Shown: positions 41,205 through 49,677 of the stretch, piece after piece
How the letters are laid out: each line of letters starts with the position of its first letter
Numbering within the stretch: the stretch's first letter is position 1
From: Salinilacihabitans rarus
GTDB lineage: Archaea; Halobacteriota; Halobacteria; Halobacteriales; Natrialbaceae
Direction of reading: 5' to 3'
Length of the DNA: 64,000 nucleotides
Assembly (NCBI RefSeq): GCF_024296665.1
Contig: NZ_CP100762.1
Coordinates: 1-64,000, forward strand
Position numbers and translations under genes: made by a program
Notes under the pieces: model-generated
Told to the model about the DNA's origin: nothing
Databases searched by the model: none
Seen by the model: the letters and a program-made list of their open reading frames with translations, nothing else

Positions 41205-42485
41205 ATGGGATCGAACCCGACGGTGATCGTCGCCGGCGCCGGCCTCGCCGGGCTTGTCGCCGCCCGCCACCTCGCCGCGGGCGGCGCGGACGTGACGTGT
41301 TACGAGCGCCGGGAGACGGTCGGTGGCCGCGTCCGTACAGCCGAGCGCGACGGCTTCCGGTTCGACCGCGGCTTTCAGGTGCTGTTCACCGCCTACCCCG
41401 CGGTCCGGCGGGAACTCGACCTCGATGCCCTCGACCTCCGGCGGTTCGCGCCGGGCGCGGTGCTCGCGCGGCCGGGCCACCGCTCGACGCTCGGGGACCC
41501 CCTGCGCGACCCGCGCTCGCTGCCGGAGACGCTGCTGAACCCCGACGTCTCCGTCGCCGACGGGCTCCGGGTCCTCCGGCTTCGCCGGGACCTCGCCCGG
41601 ACCGACCCCGAGGCGATCTTCGACGGCGACGGCGACGACCGGTCGATCCGCGAGTACCTCCGCGAGCGGAGCTTCTCCGAGGGCTTCGTCGAGAACTTCG
41701 CCGCGCCCTTCTACGGCGGGATCACCCTCGACCGCTCGCTGTCGACCTCCGGTCGGGTCTTCGAGTACACCTTCGCGATGCTCGCACGCGGCGACACCGC
41801 CGTCCCCGTGGACGGGATGGGCGCGATTCCGCGCCAACTCGCGGCGAGGGCGCGGGGGGCCGGCGCGACCGTCGAGACCGGCGCGACCGTCGAGGCGGTC
41901 GCCGACGAGGGCGACGGCGTCTCGGTGACCGTCGACGGCGCGGCCCGCGAGGCCGACGCCGTCGTGGTCGCGACCGACCCGCCGACCGCCCGGGAACTGA
42001 CCGGCGTCGAGGACGTGCCGACCGAGGCCCGCGCCTGCGTCACGCAGTACTACGCGCTGCCGGCGGAGGCCGACCTCGGGACGGGAAAGCGGCTGGTGCT
42101 CAACGGGGTCGAGGACGGGCCGAACCAGGTCGTCCCCCACAGCGAGGTCGCACCGGAGTACGCCCCCGACGACGCCGCGTTGCTCGGCGCGACCTACCTC
42201 GGCGAGCGCGAGGAGCGCGAGGAGGAACTCGCCGAGCGCACCCGGCGGACGCTCGAATCGTGGTACCCCGAGCGCCGGTTCGACGGGTTCGAACTCCTGC
42301 ACACCGACCGGATCGAGTTCGCGCAGTTCGCCCAGCCGCCGGGGATCCACGACCGGCTGCCGGGGCCGCGCGCGGCCGGCGGCCGGGTCTACCTCGCGGG
42401 CGACTACACCGCGTGGTCGTCGATCCAGGGGGCGATGGAGAGCGGGCGAACGGCCGCGAAGGCGGTCGTCGAGGACCTGTCCTGA
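41205..42485 (+). CDS. FAD-dependent oxidoreductase (phytoene desaturase/amine oxidase type)
   Basis: 426-residue flavoprotein. The N-terminal dinucleotide-binding motif TVIVAGAGLAGLVAARHLA is followed by ERRETVGGRVRT, the second FAD contact. The C-terminal motif GRVYLAGDYTAWSSIQGAMESG binds the flavin. The overall layout is that of carotenoid desaturase/protoporphyrinogen oxidase-like enzymes. The substrate is not predictable. It ends 0 nt from the convergent phosphoesterase gene, so both transcripts overlap at their 3' ends. Confidence 0.85.
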   Translation: MGSNPTVIVAGAGLAGLVAARHLAAGGADVTCYERRETVGGRVRTAERDGFRFDRGFQVLFTAYPAVRRELDLDALDLRRFAPGAVLARPGHRSTLGDPLRDPRSLPETLLNPDVSVADGLRVLRLRRDLARTDPEAIFDGDGDDRSIREYLRERSFSEGFVENFAAPFYGGITLDRSLSTSGRVFEYTFAMLARGDTAVPVDGMGAIPRQLAARARGAGATVETGATVEAVADEGDGVSVTVDGAAREADAVVVATDPPTARELTGVEDVPTEARACVTQYYALPAEADLGTGKRLVLNGVEDGPNQVVPHSEVAPEYAPDDAALLGATYLGEREEREEELAERTRRTLESWYPERRFDGFELLHTDRIEFAQFAQPPGIHDRLPGPRAAGGRVYLAGDYTAWSSIQGAMESGRTAAKAVVEDLS

Positions 42486-43193
42486 CTACAGGAGCCGCCG
42501 ACACTCCCCCAGCGGCGGGAACCAGAGCGTCTCGTCGCCTTCCTCGTCGCGGATCGCCGGGTGGAACGCGTCGGCGTCGTCGATCAGCGGCGACCCGAAG
42601 TCGCGGCCGGCCATCCCGTTGACCGTCGCCCCCGGCGCCAGCCGAGTGAACGCCGGGAGGACGAGCACGTCCGCGCCCTCGTAGACCCCGGGGCCGTAGA
42701 GGAAACACGGCAGCTTCCGGCCGTCGACCGACAGCGCGGGGTGGTCGTGGCCGATCACGTACCGCGCGGCGTCGCTTTCGGGTCGCTCGTGACCGTGGAC
42801 GACGACCGTCTCGCCGTCGGCCAGTCGGCGTTCGGCGGCGGTCTCGCCGTCGTAGATCCGGTCGAGCAGCGCGTCGTGGTTCCCGGGGGTGACGACCAGC
42901 GACGCGCCGGCGTCTGCGACCCGCTCCTCCAGCGCCGCGAGGTCCCGCTCGACGCCGCGGGGGACGGTCGAGAACGAGTGCAGCAGGTCGCCCGCGACGA
43001 CGACGGTTCCGGGGTCGACGCGCCCGAGGAGGGCGTCGAGGCGGGCGAGCGCGTCGCCGCCGTCGTCGATCGGGGCCTCGACGTCGGAGGCGGCCGCGCG
43101 CCCGAGGTGGAGGTCCGCGAGGACGAGCGCGTCGCTCTCCGGGATGTACGCGGCGCGGTCGAGGAGGTCGAACGGGACGTCGACGGGGGTCAT
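42486..43193 (-). CDS. Metallophosphoesterase (YfcE/MJ0936-like)
   Basis: 235-residue phosphoesterase with two-metal motifs: LADLHLG (D-x-H), VVAGDLLHSF (GD), TPGNHD (GNHD) and HGHERPE with a later GHDHP. These are complete, so it should hydrolyse a phosphoester (nucleotide or small phosphodiester). Its ATG overlaps the archaeosortase stop (ATGA), so both are translated from one message. Homologues with this neighbour recur in haloarchaea by memory, but no link in function is known. Confidence 0.85.
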   Translation of the reverse strand: MTPVDVPFDLLDRAAYIPESDALVLADLHLGRAAASDVEAPIDDGGDALARLDALLGRVDPGTVVVAGDLLHSFSTVPRGVERDLAALEERVADAGASLVVTPGNHDALLDRIYDGETAAERRLADGETVVVHGHERPESDAARYVIGHDHPALSVDGRKLPCFLYGPGVYEGADVLVLPAFTRLAPGATVNGMAGRDFGSPLIDDADAFHPAIRDEEGDETLWFPPLGECRRLL

Positions 43194-44215
43194 TCCTCGC
43201 CGCCGTCGGGCCGCACCTCCGCGTCGGGGCCGAGCGCGCTCGCGAGGTCGTACTCGGTGCCCGTGAGGACGAACAGGACGTCCTCCAGCGGTTCGAGCAC
43301 CTCGGGGAGGACGCGGACGACGAGGTAGGCGATGCCGATCAGCGCGACCACCGACAGCGGCTGGGAGATGAAGTTGTGCGCGACGAGAAAGGAGGTGCGA
43401 CTCGCCGGGGCGCCCATGTACGTCGTCACGACGTAGATCAGCGGCTCGTACTGGAACCAGCCCCACGGCGAGGCGAGCGCGATGAAGACGTTCCGGAAGA
43501 GGTTGAGCAGCCAGATGACGCCGACGGCGAGCGCGAACGCCGCGAGTTTGCGCCGCAGCGACGCGCTCACGGCCGCGATCAGCCCGCCGAAGATGGCCAT
43601 GCTCCCGATGCCGGTACAGGCCATCACGATGTAGGTGGTCCGTCCGGTGACCGTCTCCTCGGGGTCGAACGCGAAGCGGCTCCGGTACCCGTCGGGGCCG
43701 ACGTCGAGGCCGGGGCTGTGGCCGAGCAGTTCCATCCCGTAGTGGGTCTGGGCGGCGGTCGTCTCGATCAGCCACCGGCGGACGAACGGAATCGTCTCCG
43801 CGGGCAGGTAGATCAGCCCCATGAGCGCGACGGCCTTCGAGAGCAACAGCAGCGACTCCCGTCCCCGAAAGAGGAGGTAGCCGGTGTACGCACACAGCGG
43901 GAGCGCCGCGAGGCTCAGGACCGTCTCTATCGGGCTCTGGGCGTCGTAGTAGTAGTACGGGACCATCGTCAGCCAGAAGAGGCCGAACAGCACCCACGCG
44001 CCGGCGGCGACGTACCGGGCGCGGTCGAGGGCGCCCCGCCACTGGAGGGCGAACGCGAGCGCGAACGTCCCGATCGAGAGCCACGCGAGGGCGTCGGTCG
44101 CCGGGACCGTTCCGGCGAGGGCGGGCCGGAGGGCCGGCGAGAACGTCGCCGCGACGAGTTCGAGGGCGCTCGCGGGGACGGCACCGACCGGGACGGGCGG
44201 GGTCGACATACTCAC
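43190..44215 (-). CDS. artA: Archaeosortase A
   Basis: Membrane cysteine transpeptidase-like enzyme that cleaves PGF-CTERM tails and links surface glycoproteins to archaeal lipid. The 341-residue protein has about eight hydrophobic helices. The active-site Cys is in VMACTGIGSMAIF (Cys200); the Arg in NLFRNVF (Arg241) lies 41 residues later, the same spacing as in Haloferax ArtA. A third catalytic residue could be Arg273 or His280 (LVAHNF). Overlaps the phosphoesterase gene by 4 nt. Substrates are not in this window. Confidence 0.9.
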   Translation of the reverse strand: MSMSTPPVPVGAVPASALELVAATFSPALRPALAGTVPATDALAWLSIGTFALAFALQWRGALDRARYVAAGAWVLFGLFWLTMVPYYYYDAQSPIETVLSLAALPLCAYTGYLLFRGRESLLLLSKAVALMGLIYLPAETIPFVRRWLIETTAAQTHYGMELLGHSPGLDVGPDGYRSRFAFDPEETVTGRTTYIVMACTGIGSMAIFGGLIAAVSASLRRKLAAFALAVGVIWLLNLFRNVFIALASPWGWFQYEPLIYVVTTYMGAPASRTSFLVAHNFISQPLSVVALIGIAYLVVRVLPEVLEPLEDVLFVLTGTEYDLASALGPDAEVRPDGGEE

Positions 44216-44281
44216 GCGATCCGACGGACTCTCGCGGTATCAACCTGACGCCTCGTCGTGCGACGGTGCGAGGAGACCGCG

Positions 44282-44292
44282 TAGCTTTTTGC
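44282..44292 (+). promoter_or_regulatory. TATA element of the HTH regulator gene
   Basis: TAGCTTTTTGC lies 25-32 nt before the ATG at 44315 in the gap shared with the divergent artA. Confidence 0.4.
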
Positions 44293-44314
44293 TCGCCTCG
44301 CGAGAAACGACGGT

Positions 44315-45094
44315 ATGGTCGACGTCCTCGACAACAAGCGGGCCGCGACCCGGTTTCGCATCCTCGTCGAGATCGCCGAGCGCCAGCCCGCGGTGAGCCA
44401 GGGCGAGATCGCCGCGGAGGTCGGCGTGACGAGTCAGGCCGTCAGCGAGTACATCCGCGACCTCGTCGACGACGGCCTCGTCGAGAAGGAGGGTCGCTCG
44501 CGCTACCGCGTCACCAAGGAGGGCGTCGACTGGCTCTTTCAGGCCGCCGGCGACGTGCGCCGGTTCGCCGACCACGTCACCGAGGACGTCCTCGGGGCCG
44601 TCGGCGAGGACGCGGCGATCGCCGTCGACGACCTCGCGGAGGGCGACCCCGTCTCGCTCTCGCTCGAAGACGGCCTGTTGCACGCCAGCGCCGGGGAGGC
44701 GGGGCCGGCGACGGGCGTCGCGACCACCGACGCCGAGGCGGGAACCGACGTCGGCGTCACCAGTTTCGAGGGCGTCATCGACCTCGAACCCGGCTCCGTC
44801 ACCGTCTGGCAGGTGCCGACGGTGCGGGCGGGCGGCAGCCGCGCCGTCGACCGCGAGGCGATCGCCGAGGACTGCGCCGACGCCGACCTCGTGGGGGCCG
44901 CCGGCGTCGAGGCCGTGGTGACCCTCCGCGAGGCCGGGATCGAACCGACGGTCGGCTTCGCCGTGGGCGACGTCGCCGCCGACGCGGCCGAGCGCGGCCT
45001 CGCGGTGACCGTCGTCGCCACGGTCGACGCCGTCGGCCGGGTGACCGACACCCTGCGCGACGCGGACGTCGCCTACGAGGTGCTCGAAGGCTGA
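44315..45094 (+). CDS. MarR-like winged-helix regulator with C-terminal sensor region
   Basis: 259 residues. The N-terminal winged helix spans about 13-70: RILVEIAERQPAVSQGEIAAEVGVTSQAVSEYIRDLVDDGLV. The remainder (75-259) alternates short strands and helices; the C-terminal half has a repeated pattern such as GAAGVEAVVTLREAGIEPTVGF, resembling periplasmic/regulatory sensor folds of archaeal COG1844-type proteins. No ligand is evident. Transcribed divergently from artA. Confidence 0.7.
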   Translation: MVDVLDNKRAATRFRILVEIAERQPAVSQGEIAAEVGVTSQAVSEYIRDLVDDGLVEKEGRSRYRVTKEGVDWLFQAAGDVRRFADHVTEDVLGAVGEDAAIAVDDLAEGDPVSLSLEDGLLHASAGEAGPATGVATTDAEAGTDVGVTSFEGVIDLEPGSVTVWQVPTVRAGGSRAVDREAIAEDCADADLVGAAGVEAVVTLREAGIEPTVGFAVGDVAADAAERGLAVTVVATVDAVGRVTDTLRDADVAYEVLEG

Positions 45095-45165
45095 GGGGGC
45101 GACGACCGGACGACCAGTTGCGCCATCCGGCACCAGCTATTTCCGCCGCGGCCCGCTGGGGGACG

Positions 45166-45174
45166 GTGGAGGAC
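45166..45174 (+). promoter_or_regulatory. Shine-Dalgarno of the cold-shock gene
   Basis: GGTGGAGGAC ends about 9 nt before the ATG at 45181, so this gene has a leadered, SD-type start, unlike most of its leaderless neighbours. Confidence 0.5.
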
Positions 45175-45180
45175 AACAGC

Positions 45181-45375
45181 ATGGCGACCGGAACGGTGAC
45201 GTTCTTCAACGATACGGGAGGCTACGGCTTCATCGAGACCGACGACGCCGACGAGGACGTGTTCTTCCACATGGAAGACGTCGGCGGCCCCGACCTCGAA
45301 GAGGGTCAGGAGGTCGAGTTCGAGATCGTTCAGGCCGACAAGGGCCCGCGCGCGAGGGACCTCACGCGGCTGTAG
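45181..45375 (+). CDS. Cold-shock-domain protein
   Basis: 64-residue nucleic-acid-binding OB protein. RNP1 is GYGFIETDD and RNP2 is VFFHMED, both typical of CspA; the family is about 65 residues. It acts as an RNA chaperone in the cytosol. Haloarchaea carry several copies. The SD upstream supports the ATG at 45181. Confidence 0.93.
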   Translation: MATGTVTFFNDTGGYGFIETDDADEDVFFHMEDVGGPDLEEGQEVEFEIVQADKGPRARDLTRL

Positions 45376-45471
45376 GTCCCGAGACGCGGCCGGGAGCGGA
45401 CATCGGAAGCGGACGGCGACGGCCGGACGGCGCGGGCGGACGAGACGTGGGGCGGACCGCAGGAGCTACCG

Positions 45472-46170
45472 ATGAACCAGAACGACGTACACAGACGCTG
45501 GGAGAACCGATCGAGAGCCTATTCGCCGGGATACTACGCCTACTACGGGCCGAACGAGGCGAGCGAGCGACTCCGGGAAGCGCTCGACGACGCCGTCGGC
45601 CCGGACGCGGCCGTGCTCGAACCGGGCTGTAGTTCGGGCCGGCACCTCGCGCACCTGCACGACCACGGCTACGACGACCTCGCCGGCGTCGAGATAAACG
45701 GCGACGCGCTCGACGTGATGGCGGAGAGCTACCCCGACCTCGCCGACGCCGGGACGTTCCACGTCGGCCCCATCGAGCGCGTCGTCCCCGAGTTCGACGA
45801 CGACGCGTTCGACGCCGTCTTCTCCGTCGAGACGCTCCAGCACGTCCACCCGGACAGCGAGTGGGTGTTCGCGGAACTGGCCCGCGTCGCCAGCGACCTC
45901 ATCGTCACCGTCGAGAACGAGGGGGAACGGGCCGACGGGGACGACGAGGACGGGAACACGGGCGAGGGCGAGCCCCGGACCGACGCCGGGGCGAGCGGGG
46001 ACGCCGGCGACGGCGAACCCGAGACCGCGCCCGTCAGCTACGTCGACGGCGAGATTCCGCTGTACTACCGGCGGTGGGACCGCGTCTTCACCGACCTCGG
46101 CTTCGTGGAGGTCGAGTCGCGCTCGCTCGGACGGGACACGTTCCGCGCGTTCCGCCGGACGCGGCGCTGA
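45472..46170 (+). CDS. Class I SAM-dependent methyltransferase with an acidic insert
   Basis: 232 residues. Motif I is VLEPGCSSGRHLAHLH (GCSSG instead of GCGTG), followed by GVEINGDALDVM and VFSVETLQHVHPDSEWVF. An acidic low-complexity stretch (about 150-185, rich in Asp, Glu, Gly) interrupts the fold after strand 5, then ends with LGFVEVESRSLG. The insert looks like a haloarchaeal expansion. Substrate unknown. An AGGAGCT SD lies just upstream. Confidence 0.78.
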   Translation: MNQNDVHRRWENRSRAYSPGYYAYYGPNEASERLREALDDAVGPDAAVLEPGCSSGRHLAHLHDHGYDDLAGVEINGDALDVMAESYPDLADAGTFHVGPIERVVPEFDDDAFDAVFSVETLQHVHPDSEWVFAELARVASDLIVTVENEGERADGDDEDGNTGEGEPRTDAGASGDAGDGEPETAPVSYVDGEIPLYYRRWDRVFTDLGFVEVESRSLGRDTFRAFRRTRR

Positions 46171-46176
46171 CCCCTC

Positions 46177-46821
46177 TCAGTTCGCGTGCTCGCTCGCCGT
46201 CGCGTACGCCTCGCGGACGCGCCGGAACGACTCCTCGTCGCCGCCGCGGTCGGGGTGGACCTCCTTGACGCGCTCGCGGTAGGCCGACCGGACCTCCGCG
46301 CGGGTGGCCGTGATCGGCACCCCGAGCGCCTCGTAGGCCGCGAGGACTGCCTCGTGGACGTGGCTATCGGCCGGTTCGGACTCGGCGTCGGGCACCTCGA
46401 AGGGCAGGCGCGCCCCGAGGTGCCGACCCGGCATCTCGTGCTCGCAGAGGACGACGTACGTCTCCGTCGCGCTCCCGATCCGGAAGAAGTCGTGGGCGTC
46501 GTACGTTACCGCGACGTCGCGCTCGGGTAGGTAGAAGGCGACCGTCGTCCCCGCGATCGGGTGGTCCTCGACGAACCGCTCGTCGATCTCACGCAGGTAG
46601 GCGCGGATCTCGGTCCGGCGGCGCCCCTCGCTGGAATCGCCGGTCGGCGCCGACCGGCGACTCGGGTACAGCCGCTCGCCGGCGACGAACAGGGCGGTCG
46701 CGACCAGCGCGAACCCCGCGCCGATCGCCAGCCCGGCGAGCACCGCGGTCGGGATCGCCTCGAGGAGGTCCGCGGGCACGGCCGGCCGTACGCCTCGCGG
46801 GGACAAGAAGGTCACGTCCAC
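46177..46821 (-). CDS. Membrane-anchored J-domain protein
   Basis: 214 residues. A hydrophobic helix (about 24-47) is followed by a basic stretch, a central domain of unknown fold (about 70-140) and a C-terminal J domain (YEALGVPITATRAEV, then VKEVHPDRGGDEESFRRVREAY) with the HPD motif that stimulates Hsp70 ATPase. It may recruit DnaK to the membrane. Function of the middle domain unknown. Confidence 0.82.
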   Translation of the reverse strand: MDVTFLSPRGVRPAVPADLLEAIPTAVLAGLAIGAGFALVATALFVAGERLYPSRRSAPTGDSSEGRRRTEIRAYLREIDERFVEDHPIAGTTVAFYLPERDVAVTYDAHDFFRIGSATETYVVLCEHEMPGRHLGARLPFEVPDAESEPADSHVHEAVLAAYEALGVPITATRAEVRSAYRERVKEVHPDRGGDEESFRRVREAYATASEHAN

Positions 46822-46849
46822 GCCGGCTCGAAGGCCGGTACGGACGCCG

Positions 46850-47623
46850 TCAGCCGATGTACCGCAGGTCGTCGTCGCTCGGGACGTCCATCGACCGCTG
46901 CTGTTCCATCTCCTGGATCTTGCCGATGACGTCCTCCATCTCGTCGGCGCGGTCGTCGAGCGAGCCGTAGTCGAGTTCGAGGCCGAGCAGTTCTTCGAGC
47001 ACTTCGAGTACCGCCCGGGCGCTCTTCGGGTCGACGAGGTAGCCGCTGGTCTCGCCCATCAGGCAGCTCACCTGGAACCCCCGGCGGTCGCCGAGACCGA
47101 GCAGGAGCCCGGAGACGCCGACGATGCCGCCGGCGGGTTCGTCCTCGCGGAACTCGACGCCGACCTCCTCCAGCGGGTCGATCATCGACTCGTCGCTGAC
47201 CGCCCCGAGGACGGCGTACTCGTCGATCAGTTCGCCCGTCGGGATGCCGCCGAGGGCGTACACCTCGCTCGCGCCGAACTCGGCGGCGACGTCGAGGAAG
47301 GCGTCGGCCAGCACGTAGTGGCCGGCGTTCGACTGGGCCTGGTGGTCGCCGATCAACACGAGCAGGTCCCGCCCGTCGGGGGTCGCGTTCTCGACCGCGT
47401 GCACCTCGGCGCAGGTGAGGTCTGCGACGCCGTCCTCGACGGTCACCTGCGGGGGGAACTCGCGGGAGTAGACGCGCCGAACGAGCGTGCTCTCGGCCTC
47501 ACACTCCTCGAGGACGTGGTCGGCGGCGAGTTTCCCGACGTGCCCGACTCCGGGCAGGCCCTCGACGAGAACGGGGTCGTCGAGTTCGACCTCCGCGACC
47601 GCGTCGATCTCGAGTTCGTCCAT
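46850..47623 (-). CDS. PAC2 family protein (proteasome assembly chaperone-like)
   Basis: 257-residue protein with the PAC2 pattern: ELDDPVLVEGLPGVGHVGKLAADHV, then LLVLIGDHQAQS and VYALGGIPTGEL. The fold is shared with eukaryotic proteasome assembly chaperone 2 and with ATP-grasp-associated proteins. The C-terminal helical tail includes MEDVIGKIQEMEQQ. Its gene ends the translation operon (gap 6 nt from nop10). In archaea it may assist proteasome assembly, but that is not established. Confidence 0.87.
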   Translation of the reverse strand: MDELEIDAVAEVELDDPVLVEGLPGVGHVGKLAADHVLEECEAESTLVRRVYSREFPPQVTVEDGVADLTCAEVHAVENATPDGRDLLVLIGDHQAQSNAGHYVLADAFLDVAAEFGASEVYALGGIPTGELIDEYAVLGAVSDESMIDPLEEVGVEFREDEPAGGIVGVSGLLLGLGDRRGFQVSCLMGETSGYLVDPKSARAVLEVLEELLGLELDYGSLDDRADEMEDVIGKIQEMEQQRSMDVPSDDDLRYIG

Positions 47624-47629
47624 ACCGTA

Positions 47630-47809
47630 TCAGCGAAGGCGACGCTTAAGAGCGCGTCGGTACTCGCCGTGGGGGTCGGCCGGATCGAACGGGGCCGGCG
47701 CGCTGTTCTCGGCGTCGGCGCCGCAGTCCGGACAGGTGTCAGAAAGGGTGTACACCGGGCGGTCGTGGGCCTCGCGCCACGCCGAACAGACCCGGATGTC
47801 CGACTTCAT
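47630..47809 (-). CDS. nop10: H/ACA ribonucleoprotein subunit Nop10
   Basis: 59-residue component of the H/ACA guide RNP that makes pseudouridines. It starts MKSDIRVCSAWREAHDRPVYTL; Cys8, then CPDCG and a basic tail RRALKRRLR fit the zinc-ribbon and linker helix of archaeal Nop10. The N-terminal CxxC is reduced to a single Cys8, so zinc may be bound atypically. Six nt separate it from eif2a and from the PAC2 gene; the order is the classical archaeal operon. Confidence 0.9.
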   Translation of the reverse strand: MKSDIRVCSAWREAHDRPVYTLSDTCPDCGADAENSAPAPFDPADPHGEYRRALKRRLR

Positions 47810-47815
47810 CGCCCG

Positions 47816-48616
47816 CTACTCGTCGTCGGTGCGTCGCTCGCGGTGGTACTCGCCGTCGCCGCCCCGGGATTCGACGGCCGCGATCGCGCGGTCGGCGCTC
47901 GCCTCGAGTTCGGCCTCGGCGGTCTTGTAGTCCGGCGCGCGGACCTTGATGCGGTACTCGGGCGCGCCGACGTAGGTGACCTCCAGTTCGACCTCCTCGG
48001 GGACGTCGCCGTTGCCCTCGGCGGCCGCCAGCGCCTCGCGGATGCCGTCGACGCCGCTCTCGGAGGGGTTCTCGAGGTCGACGTAGCCGGTGACGTTGAC
48101 GTACGGCACCGAGACGTTCTCGCGGGCGGTCTCGACGATCGACTCGATCTCCTCGTCGTCGAGGTCGGTGTCTTCGAGCGCCTCGGCGCCGTGGATCGCG
48201 GCCTGCTTGAAGCCGTCGTAGAGGCTGCCGTGGACCGCGAGCAGTTCGTTCGCGATCGAGATGTACTGCTCGTCCTCGATGTCCTCGCCGAACGCCAGCC
48301 CCATCCAGTTGTCGGCTTTCTGCTCGTTTTTCCACTCCTGGATCTTGTCCGAGCGCTGGTGGTCGTTGACGTCCTTCAGCGAGAGGTCGATCTGCTGGGA
48401 GCTCTCGTCGACGTCGAGCACCTTACAGACGACGATCTGGCCCTCGCGGACGTGATCGCGGACGTTCTTGATCCAGCCGCTCGCGACCTCGGAGATGTGG
48501 ATCAGGCCGCGCTTGTCCTGATACTCCTCGAGGTCGACGAAGACGCCGAAGTCCTCGATCTCGTCGATTCGACCGACGACGAGTTCGCCGGGGTCGGGCC
48601 AGCCGCTGTACTTCAT
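47816..48616 (-). CDS. eif2a: Translation initiation factor 2 subunit alpha
   Basis: Alpha subunit of aIF2, which stabilises initiator tRNA on the small subunit. The 266 residues start [20 protein letters not shown] with an S1/OB domain (1-85), a helical domain (88-175) and a C-terminal alpha-beta domain ([18 protein letters not shown]). Its ATG overlaps the rps27e stop by 4 nt, giving tight translational coupling. Confidence 0.95.
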   Translation of the reverse strand: MKYSGWPDPGELVVGRIDEIEDFGVFVDLEEYQDKRGLIHISEVASGWIKNVRDHVREGQIVVCKVLDVDESSQQIDLSLKDVNDHQRSDKIQEWKNEQKADNWMGLAFGEDIEDEQYISIANELLAVHGSLYDGFKQAAIHGAEALEDTDLDDEEIESIVETARENVSVPYVNVTGYVDLENPSESGVDGIREALAAAEGNGDVPEEVELEVTYVGAPEYRIKVRAPDYKTAEAELEASADRAIAAVESRGGDGEYHRERRTDDE

Positions 48617-48786
48617 CGTGCTTCGACCGTTTCGACGACCTCGTGGTCGATCTCGGCTTTGCCGCCGGTCGGGCGGGCGAGCGTCGTCCCGCAGACCGCG
48701 CAGGCGACCTCCGTGGAGGCCTTGCCGAAGACGACCTGTTCGTTCTCACAGTCACTGCAGCGGACTCTGTAGAAGTTCCCTGCCAT
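48613..48786 (-). CDS. rps27e: Small-subunit ribosomal protein eS27
   Basis: 57-residue zinc-ribbon ribosomal protein: [18 protein letters not shown] (CxxC, Cys10/13 of the 57) then CAVCG (CxxC). It contacts 16S rRNA. The start is ATG at 48786; an upstream ATG gives three extra residues. Tightly coupled with eif2a and rpl44e. Confidence 0.95.
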   Translation of the reverse strand: MAGNFYRVRCSDCENEQVVFGKASTEVACAVCGTTLARPTGGKAEIDHEVVETVEAR

Positions 48787-48791
48787 CGTGA

Positions 48792-49076
48792 TCACTCCTG
48801 GAACTCGAGGCGGCCCGCGCGCCAGCCCTCGCGCAGGTGGGCCTTGCCGCAGTTGCCACAGCGGTACTTGAGGTCGGTCTTCTTCGTCGGCTTGTCCCCG
48901 CTGGGTACCTTCGAGAACTTCCCGCTGTTCCCGATGGTGGAGATGGCGCGACCGCGCTGGCGGTCGGCGACTTTCTTCATGCCGGTCGATCGGCCGGTCC
49001 GGACCTTCTCGACCTCGTGTTCGTGGTGTTCGTTGCAGTGCGGGCAGTACGTATTGAATCGGCGTGGCATCTGCAT
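48792..49076 (-). CDS. rpl44e: Large-subunit ribosomal protein eL42 (L44e)
   Basis: 94-residue protein: [23 protein letters not shown] with Cys pair 11/14, then [22 protein letters not shown] with the second CxxC. Located near the E site. It starts the conserved operon rpl44e-rps27e-eif2a-nop10-PAC2. Its promoter has TTTAAAAC about 38 nt upstream (minus strand), shared with a divergent gene. Confidence 0.95.
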   Translation of the reverse strand: MQMPRRFNTYCPHCNEHHEHEVEKVRTGRSTGMKKVADRQRGRAISTIGNSGKFSKVPSGDKPTKKTDLKYRCGNCGKAHLREGWRAGRLEFQE

Positions 49077-49109
49077 GGTTAACTCACTTGGAGTGGGCTT
49101 GGACAGCGC

Positions 49110-49198
49110 CGTTTAAAACGCATTTGGTTCGCCGTCGGTCGGTCGCGCGCCGGCCCGCGCCGAACGGTCGGTGAAGGCTTCGAAGCGCTTAATTTTCC
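49110..49198. promoter_or_regulatory. Divergent promoters: translation operon and HAH_0734-like gene
   Basis: GTTTAAAACGC (about 49112-49122) reads leftward for rpl44e; GCGCTTAATTTTCC (about 49185-49198) lies about 27 nt before the rightward ATG at 49218. Confidence 0.45.
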
Positions 49199-49217
49199 AT
49201 CGGCCGAACCGCCGCGT

Positions 49218-49484
49218 ATGAAGCGGCTCATCATCCACGGGGACCCGGGCATCCGCAAGGGCGCCGTCGTCGAGGTCGGCGGGGAGGAACTCGTCTGCTT
49301 CGGCATCAACCGCAACGGCGAGTGGCACGGCCCCGACCGCGTCCAGTTGTGGTGTACCGTCGGCCAGCAGTCGGAGTTCGAGGACTACGAGAAGCGCAAC
49401 TACGTCCCCCACTGGCTCGACGTCGAGCGCGTCGACGCCGACGAGGTGACGGTCGTCCGCCCGAAAGGCGACCTCGCGATCTGA
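49218..49484 (+). CDS. HAH_0734-type conserved haloarchaeal protein
   Basis: 88 residues: MKRLIIHGDPGIRKGAVVEV, then GINRNGEWHGPDRVQLWCTVG and EKRNYVPHWLDVERVDADEV. It is a compact beta-rich cytosolic protein found across haloarchaea; I recall it from memory as the HAH_0734 family. No active-site pattern. Always divergent from rpl44e here; a translation-related role is only guessed. Confidence 0.75.
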   Translation: MKRLIIHGDPGIRKGAVVEVGGEELVCFGINRNGEWHGPDRVQLWCTVGQQSEFEDYEKRNYVPHWLDVERVDADEVTVVRPKGDLAI

Positions 49485-49677
49485 GCCGTTCGACGACGCG
49501 TCCGGCCGCAGGCGCGTCCGACCGCGACCGTCCCGGGCCGTCCGTACCGCTGCACTCGACGGCGACGGCGGGGCGGTCCAGCGAGTTCTACAGCACCTGC
49601 GCGACCGGCAGGGACTGCCGGCCGCGCAGCAGATGACTATCTGGTCCTCGTTCTCGTAGCCCACAGGGGGGACCGGA
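49485..49677. other. Intergenic region, 193 bp, no gene seen
   Basis: Nothing with coding composition on either strand. A GGGGGGACC stretch just before 49678 may act as a weak ribosome-binding site for the following gene. Confidence 0.4.
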
